A stretch of 26,785 nucleotides of DNA from a virus. This document shows, piece after piece, positions 1 through 6,751 of the stretch. The notes under the pieces were generated by a model. The model saw only the letters and a program-made list of their open reading frames with translations. It ran no database searches and was not told the origin of the DNA. Location of the stretch: positions 1-26,785 of the IMG/VR virus record IMGVR_UViG_3300032516_000162; one strand, given 5' to 3'. The translations under genes were made by a program, and so were the position numbers. Every line of letters starts with the position of its first letter. Position 1 is the first letter of the stretch.

Positions 1-2
1 CC

Positions 3-407
3 AAAAATAAACGTCCGCTGCAAAGAACACAGCGATTGGACGTGGAAGTGCCGGCCGGCATGCAGTTGAAGCAAACTCTCCGCCTTATGAGGCCGTTCTT
101 TAAACTGGCCGAGAGCATCCCATCGCTATTGTCAAACGAGGCGCAAATCACACTGCGGGCCCTCTTCGATTGCTTCGAGAAGTCGGGCGAAGTGAAAGAA
201 GGGATTATTGAGGATATCCTCTGGGGCTTTGAGCAGTGCGGTATTCCCAGGAAACTTACCGCTAAGGGCTTGGTGAGTCTGGAGGGCGCCGGCTATATTT
301 GCTTTCAGGCACCCAACAATACCCCTATAACCTTCGAGGCTGCAAAGATCCACGAGTGCTGGATCCGTTATCAGCCAAAGCTCTTGGACATGCTGTATGA
401 AGGTTAA
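3..407 (+). CDS. Hypothetical protein, probably 5'-truncated by the window edge
   Basis: I do not recognise this protein. The reading frame is open back to the window edge, so the true start may lie outside. The internal candidates (TTG at 36, ATG at 60) have no convincing Shine-Dalgarno site, which favours a truncated gene. The visible 130-odd residues are mostly helical with no membrane segment. A stretch rich in L, F and E (residues starting SLLSNEAQITLRALFDCF) is followed by a segment resembling a small winged-helix layout (a helix ending KLTAKGLVSLEGAGYICF). That resemblance is only an impression, and DNA binding is not shown. The end overlaps the next gene by 11 bases, so the two are probably translated together. 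Confidence 0.6.
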   Translation, partial: KNKRPLQRTQRLDVEVPAGMQLKQTLRLMRPFFKLAESIPSLLSNEAQITLRALFDCFEKSGEVKEGIIEDILWGFEQCGIPRKLTAKGLVSLEGAGYICFQAPNNTPITFEAAKIHECWIRYQPKLLDMLYEG

Positions 408-636
408 GCGGGCGAACTACATCTACCGGTGCAAGCAATGTGGTAAGACCGTGACCGTGGAGGATGCGCTCCACGAGAATCAGTACCAAGTATTGCCCCC
501 ATACGACCGCCTCTCGTCTGGGGGCGGGTTCAGCGCCGGGGCTCTGATGACAAGAACCCATAACTGCCTGGGCCAGGCCTACGGTATTGCCGAACTGATC
601 GGGCTAAGAGTGATCCACGTTGGGGAGGACCTGTGA
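397..636 (+). CDS. Small CxxC-containing phage protein
   Basis: A 79-residue protein that starts inside the previous gene. It opens with a basic segment and a CKQCGKTV knuckle (residues 12-19). A later HNC around residues 55-57 could complete a four-ligand zinc site (C, C, H, C). Zinc binding is inferred from the spacing alone. A glycine-rich loop (SSGGGFSAG) separates the halves. The stop codon overlaps the GTG start of the glycosyltransferase gene (GTGA), so the two are likely translationally coupled. The function is unknown. Small zinc knuckle proteins of this sort are common among phage accessory genes. Confidence 0.7.
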   Translation: MKVKRANYIYRCKQCGKTVTVEDALHENQYQVLPPYDRLSSGGGFSAGALMTRTHNCLGQAYGIAELIGLRVIHVGEDL

Positions 637-1577
637 GGATACTTCATCTAAGTGACACAACCCTATCGGGCAACCCCCTTCAGATCTCCAGGCTCCTCCA
701 GAAGTTCGGAGGGGATGTGGGCTCGCGCCACCTCGTCTGGGCACCCACATCGGGATTCCGTACTTTCGATACGGACCTCGTGGCCGAAACCATGCCCGAA
801 GATGAGCTGGCCTACTGGCTGCACGAGTGGGCCGACGTAATTCACTACCATGATGGCTGGAAGAAGCTGAAGGTGCTGCGGCACCTGGGAATAGCGCCGC
901 CCAAAAAGGTCTCTGTTATCCAGGTCCACAGCCCCCGTTCGTGGATCGATGACCTCACCTCGGCCTTCGCTACTAAAGTACCTGTCGCTATGACTGCGCA
1001 CCTCAATATAGAGGGCTGGCCGGAGGCTGACTTCGTCGTGCCGGGAGTGCTTGATATCACAGATGCGGCCTACCTCCCTCTGCGGCAATGCCTAAGGTCC
1101 CAGCCGACCATCTCCCATGCGCCGAGCAACTGGGCCGCAAGGGGGTGGGAAGGGGAGAGCTTCACGGTCGTAAACCCTATGCTGACCGCACTGCGGGATG
1201 CAGGGGAGATCAACTACCAGCTCATAGTCAAACGCCCCCACAAGGAGGTCTTGGCCCTCAAACGGCACTCTGATATCGGTGTTGATGAAATCTTTGACGG
1301 CAGCTGCGGCCTTAGCTCCCTTGAGTATCTGGCTCTCGGTGTCCCTTGCTTTGCTGACATCAGTGAGAGGGTCCGCGCTGGAATCAAAGAGCTGACGGGG
1401 GCTACGGATCTTCCGTGGCTTGACGGCAGCGCAGGCAGCCTTAAAAGAAACGTCGGCGATTTGGTTCGCGCAAAGATGTGGCAGGTATACGGGGAACGCT
1501 CCCGCCTATGGATGGAGACCTACTGGAAACCCGAAACCCTAGTCAACCACTACCTCGAAATGTATCGCAGCCTTTAA
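633..1577 (+). CDS. GT-B type glycosyltransferase (GT4-like)
   Basis: A 314-residue protein with the outline of a GT-B glycosyltransferase. It has an N-terminal Rossmann start (MRILHLSDTTLSGNPLQISR), a short ADVIHYHD strand near residue 67, and a C-terminal nucleotide-sugar region containing SSLEYLALGVPCFAD (about 228-242). In that region E231 sits where GT4 enzymes keep the last Glu of their E-x7-E motif. The C-terminal helix (WKPETLVNHYLEMY) is also typical. The family transfers sugars from activated donors; in phages the targets include host surface glycans, phage DNA or phage proteins. Donor and acceptor cannot be read from the sequence. The GTG start follows GGGGAGG and overlaps the preceding stop. 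The protein is shorter than the usual 350-400 residues, and the first domain looks reduced. Confidence 0.7.
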   Translation: MRILHLSDTTLSGNPLQISRLLQKFGGDVGSRHLVWAPTSGFRTFDTDLVAETMPEDELAYWLHEWADVIHYHDGWKKLKVLRHLGIAPPKKVSVIQVHSPRSWIDDLTSAFATKVPVAMTAHLNIEGWPEADFVVPGVLDITDAAYLPLRQCLRSQPTISHAPSNWAARGWEGESFTVVNPMLTALRDAGEINYQLIVKRPHKEVLALKRHSDIGVDEIFDGSCGLSSLEYLALGVPCFADISERVRAGIKELTGATDLPWLDGSAGSLKRNVGDLVRAKMWQVYGERSRLWMETYWKPETLVNHYLEMYRSL

Positions 1578-1590
1578 GAAGGAGGCACCC

Positions 1591-1692
1591 ATGGACTTCG
1601 TGGCTTTACAAGGAAGACGCTACGCTCCTACAAGAGGAGCTCGCAGCGGCCAGGGCACTGCGAGATGCCCATTTAGAAAAGTAGCCAATTAG
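1591..1692 (+). CDS. Possible 33-residue basic small protein
   Basis: An ATG stands five bases after AAGGAGG, directly downstream of the glycosyltransferase stop, so translation initiation is likely here. The encoded 33-residue peptide is Arg-rich and not recognisable. The neighbouring frame over the same bases reads YKEDATLLQEELAAARALRD, which looks more like real protein (an acidic/basic helix) but has no start codon of its own in a good position. Either the small basic peptide is real, or this is a degenerate or frameshifted gene. Confidence is low. Confidence 0.3.
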   Translation: MDFVALQGRRYAPTRGARSGQGTARCPFRKVAN

Positions 1693-1694
1693 CT

Positions 1695-1702
1695 GGTATA
1701 AG
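1695..1702 (+). promoter_or_regulatory. GGTATAAG promoter-like element (TGG-TATAAG)
   Basis: TGGTATAAG reads as an extended -10 element. It shares its core with the GGTATAAGG motif found before several genes of this window. No good -35 is visible. It precedes the structured, gene-free stretch that ends in a terminator hairpin. Confidence 0.35.
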
Positions 1703-1704
1703 TT

Positions 1705-1865
1705 ATTTGAAGAGACATGATGTAGCTTCAGATCAATCAGACTTTCCACGTGAGGCGCATGCGCTTAGGTGAAAAGTCTGAACCGGCAGGATGCTTGAGA
1801 CTAGATCTCGTTGAGCAACCCGCACGAACAGCATTGCCAATCGGGGTTTCCCCGATCGTAATTTT
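1705..1865 (+). ncRNA. Candidate structured phage RNA
   Basis: About 160 bases without a convincing gene lie between a promoter-like element and a terminator hairpin. Three hairpins can be drawn. The first is a long arm at 1738-1780, where CAGACTTT pairs with AAAGTCTG, a CAC/GTG step follows, and the tip is formed by the palindrome GCGCATGCGC. The second is an arm at 1793-1816 with GAGA/TCTC inside GCTT/GAGC. The third is the terminator. The promoter-hairpins-terminator order is that of a stand-alone small RNA. It does not match a tRNA (no T-arm consensus, no CCA) or any riboswitch class I recognise. It could instead be a 3' untranslated region of the glycosyltransferase transcript. Confidence 0.4.
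1840..1856 (+). terminator. Hairpin terminator, possibly bidirectional
   Basis: ATCGGGG-TTT-CCCCGAT forms a seven-pair stem, followed on the plus strand by CGTAATTTTAG. It can end the rightward transcript. It also lies about 40 bases beyond the stop of the leftward gene at 1895-2188, so it may serve both directions. The trailing T-tract is modest. Confidence 0.55.
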
Positions 1866-1874
1866 AGCTACGGA

Positions 1875-1893
1875 CTAACCATAACCAATTTTT
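1875..1893 (+). repeat. 19-base inverted-orientation repeat, copy 1
   Basis: CTAACCATAACCAATTTTT here is identical to the minus strand at 23535-23553. The distant copy sits in the leader of a leftward gene, 22 bases after a GGTATAAGG element. This copy sits between the terminator hairpin and the stop of the 1895-2188 gene. Relative to the nearest GGTATAAG element, both copies have the same sense. Confidence 0.6.
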
Positions 1894-1894
1894 A

Positions 1895-2188
1895 TCAATC
1901 GAGGCGGCAAGACCAGTGTTTCCTCCGCAGTTCTAAAGCAATCGCCTCTGCTTTATCCGCGCATAGTTCAGGGTCACGGGTTGCGTCGCTGAGAACTACG
2001 TCAGGCTCTTTTTCCGTCGGCTTCTTATACACGATCTTACATGGCAGCCTTGCGGCATATGATGACTCCACAACGATCTTCCGCGTAAAGCCGCCAGCTT
2101 CACAGGTCCATATGTATCCGGCCAGCAAAGGGGGGTAGGGCAGAAGAAGTGCTAGAGTTGCTGTTTTACCCAAGATGCGAAAGCTCAT
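1895..2188 (-). CDS. Small exported cysteine-containing protein
   Basis: A 97-residue protein that starts with a basic N-terminus and a hydrophobic run (TATLALLLPYPPLLAG), a probable signal peptide or anchor. The rest has the pattern C-E-x-G-G-x-x-R, then PCKIVYKKP, then a C-terminal part ending HWSC. I have seen this order of cysteines in small hypothetical proteins of Gammaproteobacteria (a WTCE...PC.V.Y...C..KA....W.C layout), so I infer a periplasmic disulfide-bonded protein. It is the only leftward gene inside a rightward block, with a Shine-Dalgarno GAGGAA, and looks like an inserted host-derived accessory gene. The function is unknown. Confidence 0.65.
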   Translation of the reverse strand: MSFRILGKTATLALLLPYPPLLAGYIWTCEAGGFTRKIVVESSYAARLPCKIVYKKPTEKEPDVVLSDATRDPELCADKAEAIALELRRKHWSCRLD

Positions 2189-2213
2189 GAAAAGTTCCTC
2201 TGTTAGATTTTAC

Positions 2214-2223
2214 GGTATAAGGG
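2214..2223 (+). promoter_or_regulatory. GGTATAAGGG promoter-like motif before polA
   Basis: The exact nine-base core GGTATAAGG is also found at 4619, 5433 and (minus strand) 23583. Here it lies 37 bases before the polymerase start, in the divergent gap to the leftward small exported gene. GGTATAAGG followed by a base and TACT is shared with the 4619 copy. Confidence 0.45.
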
Positions 2224-2260
2224 TACTGAAAGATATTACCCTAATTACGCTGGACGATGT

Positions 2261-4123
2261 ATGAATGCTACGCTGCTTTCAACGACCCAAGAAGTATCAG
2301 AGCTGCTGCCACGGCTAATGGAGAAGCCGTGCTGGGGCTTTGACACCGAAACCACAGGCCTCGACCCTCTCCGCTCCAAAGTACTTATGGTGCAAATAGG
2401 AACCCAAAATGAGCAGTATGTAATTGATACGAGGAAAGCATCTATTGAACCAATTAGGCCCTTTCTAGAATCAGACTTCCACAAGAAAATAGTGCATAAC
2501 GCGGGTTTTGACTGGAAGATGATCAAGGCCAATTTCAACATTGAGATGGAGTGTGTTCGCGATACTTTCTTTGCAGAGAAGCTACTTTTTAACGGCAAAA
2601 AATTCTCCGGCTTCAGCCTATCTGATGTGCTCTTTAGCTACCTGAACGTGGAGGTTTCTAAAGACGTTAGGGGGGTGTTCGGGAAAGGAATGATTCATGG
2701 GGACTACACCGAAGACATGATTGCCTACGCAGCCAGGGATGTTGAGTACCTCTTACCTCTCGCCTGGGAGCAAGCGCGGGCTCTGGAGCGGGAAACGCTT
2801 CAACACGTTTGGCTTATCGAGTGCAACGCCATGCCCGCCTTTTGTGAGATGGAGCTGGAAGGGCAGTGCCTTGATATCGACGGCTGGCGGCAGATCCTGC
2901 TTGAAAACAAAGAAAGCGCGCGGTTACTAGAGGAAGATATGAATCTGCTCGCAGCCCCATACGTTGGCGAGACTCTCTTTCACGAGCCCGATATCAACTA
3001 TCACTCAGATAAGGAAGTTCTAAAACTCCTGCAGGATATGGGTCTTCGTGCGCGGCAACAAAATAAGGGATCCGGCCGCTGGGAGGACGTCTTGATATCG
3101 AGCACAGGCGCAAAGGTTCTTAAGAAGATAGTAGGCAGCCCCTTTGTGGGTCAGCTTAAAAAGCTGCGCGGGCTTCATAAGCGTATCAGTACTTACGGCC
3201 AGACCTTCATTGACGCTGTGGACCTTGGAACGGGCCGCATCCACCCTCGCTTTAGGCAGATAGGCACCGAAACCGGACGCCCGGCAGCGGCTGGCAAGGG
3301 TGCGGTCAACATGCTGAACATCCCGCGTGATAAGCGCATGCGAAACTGCTTTCGGGGCGATAGCAATGAGCTGGTGGAAACCGATGATTTCTCCGGCTGC
3401 GAGCTCCGCATATGGGCCGAACTGTCTCAAGATCCAAAACTCTGTGAAGCCTTCCGGCAAGGTGTCGACATCCACTGCTACGTGGCCTCCTCAGTGTACA
3501 ATGTTCCTGTGACGAAGAAGAACGAGAATGCGCATTTGAGGACACCTGCCAAGGCCATCAACTTTGGAATTGCCTATGGCATGGGCGCCTATACTTTGGT
3601 CGAACAGCTCAACGGGCAGGGGTTTCCGATGGAGCTGGCCGAGGGCAAGAAGATCTTTAAGAAGTACAATAGTGAGTTCGCCACTGGGGTAGGCTATCTG
3701 CGGGCGATGGGGGCGCTCGCCAAGCGGCAGGGCTGGCTGGCAAACCTTTCAGGCCGTCGCCGATACTGGCGTTTGCCGGACCCTCACAACAAAGAGCAGT
3801 TTCCAAAAGGCCGCGAGGACCCGCTTTACCTGGGTATCGTGAGCGGCATCGAGCGGGAGGGCGGCAACTATTTGATCCAGTCTGTTAACGCAGACATGAC
3901 TAAAATGGCGATGCACGGCATCCGCAAGCTCAGAAAACAAAGGGGCTTTCGCACTAAGTTCATGAACCAAGTCTACGACGAGATCGTGACCCGCACGCAC
4001 AAGGACGATAGCGCCGAGTTCCACCCGCTCAAGCAGAAGATCATGATTGAGGCAGCGGAGAGCCTTCTCAAAAGCGTCCCTATGGAAGTTGATGGCCATG
4101 TTGGCCCTTGCTGGACAAAGTAG
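2261..4123 (+). CDS. polA: DNA polymerase I, family A, with 3'-5' exonuclease
   Basis: A 620-residue replicative polymerase of the phage family A type. The 5'-nuclease domain is absent, as in T7-like enzymes. Exonuclease motifs: FDTETTGLD with D28 and E30, KIVHNAGFDWK with D84, and YAARDVEYL with Y156 and D160, so proofreading should be active. Polymerase motif A is TDDFSGCELRI (D376), motif B is RTPAKAINFGIAYG (R427, K431, F435, Y439), and motif C is NQVYDEIV (D573, E574). Motif C normally reads VHDE; here Tyr572 replaces the His. F435 corresponds to the position that discriminates against dideoxynucleotides when it is Phe. The start ATG follows a weak GGA. It is the core replication enzyme of this phage, near RNase HII and the clamp-like gene. 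Confidence 0.96.
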   Translation: MNATLLSTTQEVSELLPRLMEKPCWGFDTETTGLDPLRSKVLMVQIGTQNEQYVIDTRKASIEPIRPFLESDFHKKIVHNAGFDWKMIKANFNIEMECVRDTFFAEKLLFNGKKFSGFSLSDVLFSYLNVEVSKDVRGVFGKGMIHGDYTEDMIAYAARDVEYLLPLAWEQARALERETLQHVWLIECNAMPAFCEMELEGQCLDIDGWRQILLENKESARLLEEDMNLLAAPYVGETLFHEPDINYHSDKEVLKLLQDMGLRARQQNKGSGRWEDVLISSTGAKVLKKIVGSPFVGQLKKLRGLHKRISTYGQTFIDAVDLGTGRIHPRFRQIGTETGRPAAAGKGAVNMLNIPRDKRMRNCFRGDSNELVETDDFSGCELRIWAELSQDPKLCEAFRQGVDIHCYVASSVYNVPVTKKNENAHLRTPAKAINFGIAYGMGAYTLVEQLNGQGFPMELAEGKKIFKKYNSEFATGVGYLRAMGALAKRQGWLANLSGRRRYWRLPDPHNKEQFPKGREDPLYLGIVSGIEREGGNYLIQSVNADMTKMAMHGIRKLRKQRGFRTKFMNQVYDEIVTRTHKDDSAEFHPLKQKIMIEAAESLLKSVPMEVDGHVGPCWTK

Positions 4124-4177
4124 GAAAGTTTATGGGGCTGCGTACGGAGAACAAACTAGCTACTTTGAAAGGGCGAA

Positions 4178-4570
4178 ATGGATAATCACAAGCCGAGGCT
4201 TCGACTAATAATGAACGACGGAAGCGCGAATCACAGCCAAACCATTCTGCTGCCCGGCCTCGGTATGCTGCTTCAGAGCGAAGCGCAGCCTTGTCGCAAT
4301 GGGGGCATTGACGTGCTTTACTATGAGCAGGTGCATATCGACAACATCGGTGACAGGGAGTTCCGGAGAACAGCCGACCCCTCCCTCGTAGAACTGCTCC
4401 GCGTTCGGCTACACATAGAGCTAAATCCGATTGAGCGCTTGCTGGGCGTAAAACTGGGGTGGAAGGTGCGCCTGTACATGTGGCACTTGTGCAGAACGCT
4501 GCGGCGCCAGGATCGGGATGCAGTAAGGAGCAGTGAGCTCGCACAGAGAATCAATAGGGGGTTCCTGTGA
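4178..4570 (+). CDS. Hypothetical phage protein
   Basis: A 130-residue protein with an ATG behind AAAGGG. It is not recognised. The first part is polar with a short strand LRLIMNDG. The middle (DPSLVELLRVRLHIELNPIE) is helical, and the C-terminus is strongly basic (RLYMWHLCRTLRRQ). It has no signal peptide and no Cys pairs spaced for zinc. It is transcribed with the polymerase 54 bases upstream, so a replication-associated or nucleic-acid-binding role is possible but only by position and charge. Confidence 0.65.
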   Translation: MDNHKPRLRLIMNDGSANHSQTILLPGLGMLLQSEAQPCRNGGIDVLYYEQVHIDNIGDREFRRTADPSLVELLRVRLHIELNPIERLLGVKLGWKVRLYMWHLCRTLRRQDRDAVRSSELAQRINRGFL

Positions 4571-4618
4571 CGGAGAAGGTTTGTGCTCGGGCCGGCCTGC
4601 AAGGTCCACTCGCTTTTA

Positions 4619-4628
4619 GGTATAAGGC
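4619..4628 (+). promoter_or_regulatory. GGTATAAGGC promoter-like motif
   Basis: The exact GGTATAAGG core stands 20 bases before the GTG start of the lysine-rich repeat protein gene, with TACT following as at the polymerase copy. This close spacing leaves room for a very short leader with the GGAGG ribosome site. Confidence 0.45.
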
Positions 4629-4648
4629 TACTAGATGGAGGAATTTAC

Positions 4649-5020
4649 GTGAATGCAGAAAAAGAGAGCGCAGTTAAGAGGAAGAGACCTGCCCAGCGTA
4701 GAACCTACAGCGAGGCGGACAAGGTAGAGATAGCAGCCTACATGAAAGCCTGGGGCGAGGCGAACAAGGAAAAGAGAGCTACCCAGCGTAAAGCCTACCG
4801 TGAAACGAACAAGGAAAAGATAGCCGCTGCGAACAGAGCCTACAACGAGGCGAACAAGGAGAGGATAGCTGCCGAAAAGAAAGCCTACAACGAGGCGAAC
4901 AAGGAAAAGATAGCTGCCGAAAAGAAAGCCTACCGTCAGGCGAACCGAGAGAAAATGGTTGCCTACCAGAAAGCCTACCGTCAGGCGAACAAGAAAAAGA
5001 TAGATACCAGCTCACAATGA
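4649..5020 (+). CDS. Lysine-rich 15-residue repeat protein (copy A)
   Basis: GTG is chosen because GGAGG stands eight bases before it. The 123-residue product is almost entirely made of a 15-residue repeat of the form AY-x-x-A-NKEKIAAEKK, about six units. The units nearest the middle are almost identical at DNA level (AAGCCTACAACGAGGCGAAC), which points to recent expansion or slippage. The predicted shape is a long, highly charged helix. Two further proteins with the same repeat lie at 23810-24148 and 24096-24503. In my experience such NKE(K) repeats occur in phage and giant-virus proteins, sometimes near HNH nucleases, but no HNH motif is visible here. A nucleic-acid-binding or scaffold role is only an inference from the charge. 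Confidence 0.8.
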   Translation: MNAEKESAVKRKRPAQRRTYSEADKVEIAAYMKAWGEANKEKRATQRKAYRETNKEKIAAANRAYNEANKERIAAEKKAYNEANKEKIAAEKKAYRQANREKMVAYQKAYRQANKKKIDTSSQ

Positions 5021-5044
5021 GCTAACCCATATAAGGAATACTGC

Positions 5045-5428
5045 ATGATCCAGACTCTAGAACAGCTGAAAGCGCACATCGTTGACCCTGCAGCAGAAGC
5101 CCTGCCGATCCATACCGAAGGCGAGGAGGCCCTTTTCGAAATGTGGTACGAGTGCCTGCTCGATACCGCCGTCTACCTCGCATCCACATACTGGGAGCCC
5201 CTGGGCATGCTGTATCGGTATGGAGGCAATGGCAACTCTACCAATGAACTTATAGTGGACATTGTCGGCACCGCCGGCAGCTTCTCCAAATGGATTAAGC
5301 AGGAATACCCGGAAGCTACTATGGAGGACCCAGTCCTCGACAATCTCGATCTATGTGATGACCCAGATTTTATTGGGCGATTCAATGCCGCATTCCGGTC
5401 TTTTGAACCAGAAGAAAAACCGCACTAG
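5045..5428 (+). CDS. Acidic hypothetical protein
   Basis: A 127-residue acidic protein (C-terminal EPEEKPH, many Asp/Glu) with a start behind AAGGA. It is not recognised. Its helix-rich centre (EALFEMWYECLLDTAVYLAS) is amphipathic, and the segment WEPLGMLYRYGG looks like a buried strand-turn. It has no membrane segment. The upstream gene ends 24 bases before it, so it may be co-transcribed with the repeat protein. Small acidic phage proteins of this type are often inhibitors or DNA mimics, but nothing specific supports that here. Confidence 0.65.
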   Translation: MIQTLEQLKAHIVDPAAEALPIHTEGEEALFEMWYECLLDTAVYLASTYWEPLGMLYRYGGNGNSTNELIVDIVGTAGSFSKWIKQEYPEATMEDPVLDNLDLCDDPDFIGRFNAAFRSFEPEEKPH

Positions 5429-5432
5429 ACAA

Positions 5433-5442
5433 GGTATAAGGG
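5433..5442 (+). promoter_or_regulatory. GGTATAAGGG promoter-like motif
   Basis: An exact GGTATAAGG core, preceded by AA as in the 23583 minus-strand copy, 22 bases before the TTG start of the small membrane protein gene. Confidence 0.45.
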
Positions 5443-5464
5443 CGTTGGAAAGGAGGCTACGCTA

Positions 5465-5647
5465 TTGGAAGTAATTCTCGTCTGGATTCTGCACACGGTC
5501 TTCTGGTACTCATTATCCCTAGCATCAGCAATCGTATCTCAAAGATCTAGGCCTATGACAATGGGCCACGCCTTCGGCGTGAGCGTATTCTCGGGGTCCG
5601 GTCACCTGATTATCTGCTACCTTGCTAAACATGGGGGATGCTTGTGA
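5465..5647 (+). CDS. Small membrane protein
   Basis: A 60-residue protein with a TTG start eight bases after AAAGGAGG. The first 25 residues are one hydrophobic segment (VILVWILHTVFWYSLSLAS), and a second moderately hydrophobic stretch (GSGHLIICYLA) lies near the C-terminus, so one or two membrane passes are likely. The size fits a holin or a small envelope-active early protein. No lysis genes are seen nearby, so holin is only one option. The stop overlaps the GTG start of the next gene. Confidence 0.6.
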   Translation: MEVILVWILHTVFWYSLSLASAIVSQRSRPMTMGHAFGVSVFSGSGHLIICYLAKHGGCL

Positions 5648-5997
5648 CAACTGCGCCAGCTGCTTATGGAACATTTAGAACCTTGGACGGTAAGTTTTGG
5701 ATCTCCGTCCGCCCTGTCTGCGATTTCCTCGGTTTGAGCTACACGGCTGAGAGAAATAAACTTACGGTAAAGCCGCAATTCCACCCGCACACATTTGTGC
5801 GTAAGGACAGCCGCGGTCTTGGTTTTCACCTGTTCTGCCTGCCAGCTGGCGAATTTGAGCCCTGGATCCATTCTGTAACTGCGCTGCGTGGTTACATGAC
5901 AACTGAAACGGGCCGCTGGAACCACGTATCGGTTCAGCGGCTTAATGAAGTTCGTGCCACCTTCAAACGCAAACGAAGAGGCGCGAATGCCTCATGA
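5644..5997 (+). CDS. P22 antirepressor N-terminal (P22_AR_N) domain protein
   Basis: A 117-residue protein from a GTG that overlaps the upstream stop (GTGA) and follows GGGGG. An in-frame ATG six bases earlier is the alternative. Residues 14-75 match the layout of the P22 Ant N-terminal domain: DGKFWISVRPVCDFLGLSY, then a basic strand-turn region, then LFCLPAGEFEPWI, where the family has LCLPL...W. This domain family occurs in phage antirepressors that bind repressors and trigger induction. Here it stands alone with a basic tail (FKRKRRGANAS) and no recognisable C-terminal Ant or KilA-C domain. The assignment rests on motif resemblance. A regulatory role is likely, but the target is unknown. 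Confidence 0.65.
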   Translation: MTTAPAAYGTFRTLDGKFWISVRPVCDFLGLSYTAERNKLTVKPQFHPHTFVRKDSRGLGFHLFCLPAGEFEPWIHSVTALRGYMTTETGRWNHVSVQRLNEVRATFKRKRRGANAS

Positions 5998-6023
5998 TTT
6001 AATAACTCTGCGGAGACAGACAC

Positions 6024-6740
6024 TTGGAAAACACACTGGCCCTGACTAACCCAACGACTTATCCCCAAACTGGCCCCGAGACCTACCCTCTGAACGACGC
6101 GCCTTACCTCATTGAAAACTGGAAGGTGATCCTCGCCGAACAGAGTAGAAGGCTAAGCCGCAATTCCGTACTCATTCGCGTAAAGGACCAGGTAGCTAAC
6201 GTGAGTGTCACGGGCTCGCTCCTGATCCGCACCCCCCTAGACATCCCTGACGGGTTTTATAAGCTGACCCCGTTTAACGAGCTGGTACGGAGCAGACCCC
6301 TGGACTGGGAACACTACCTCGACCCAGACGCTATGATGCCTGCTTTTGCAGGGCTTACCGTCTCTGAGGCAATTCCAAGGCAGTCTATTGCAGAACTTAG
6401 AAACTACGTGCAGGCAGTGCGGGACGGGGAATACGGAGGGTACCAGCATAGCGTTATAGCGATTGACGACAAGGCGTTCTGCGCGAAGAACAACCCAGCC
6501 GCCTTCTTTCAAATCCCATCGAGCACGCAGGGAATGATGGTAAGGCTCCCTATCACCGCGGTCTACGATGGGCCGGTACTTGTAAAGTCTAGTTACCTTC
6601 AACTAGCCCTTACCGACGCCATGCGCTACGATCAGGTGTATATCGCTTGCGAGAATAGGCCTGGTCAGATCAACCCGATATTTTTCTTTGGTAAGAAATC
6701 CTGGGACGCCTGCGCCATGGTAATGCCTACGCCTTACTAA
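6024..6740 (+). CDS. Hypothetical; possible divergent sliding clamp
   Basis: A 238-residue protein from a TTG eight bases after GGAG. The last 50 residues follow the pattern of the C-terminus of bacterial beta clamps: VKSSYLQLALTDAM (YL..AL helix), QVYIACE strand, INPIFFFG (PI strand), and a terminal AMVMPTP that resembles the closing MP(V/M)R of DnaN. The length matches T4 gp45 (about 228) and PCNA (about 260), which build trimers, rather than 370-residue DnaN dimers. The gene ends 11 bases before RNase HII and follows the polymerase region, a sensible place for a processivity factor. The first domain shows no clear match, so this is a hypothesis. Confidence 0.75.
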   Translation: MENTLALTNPTTYPQTGPETYPLNDAPYLIENWKVILAEQSRRLSRNSVLIRVKDQVANVSVTGSLLIRTPLDIPDGFYKLTPFNELVRSRPLDWEHYLDPDAMMPAFAGLTVSEAIPRQSIAELRNYVQAVRDGEYGGYQHSVIAIDDKAFCAKNNPAAFFQIPSSTQGMMVRLPITAVYDGPVLVKSSYLQLALTDAMRYDQVYIACENRPGQINPIFFFGKKSWDACAMVMPTPY

Positions 6741-6751
6741 CCTGAGGTCTT

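Noticed and set aside
4690-5010. Evenly spaced repeats as a CRISPR array
   Set aside because: The 45-base period is coding (15-residue protein repeats) and has no spacer-like variable parts.
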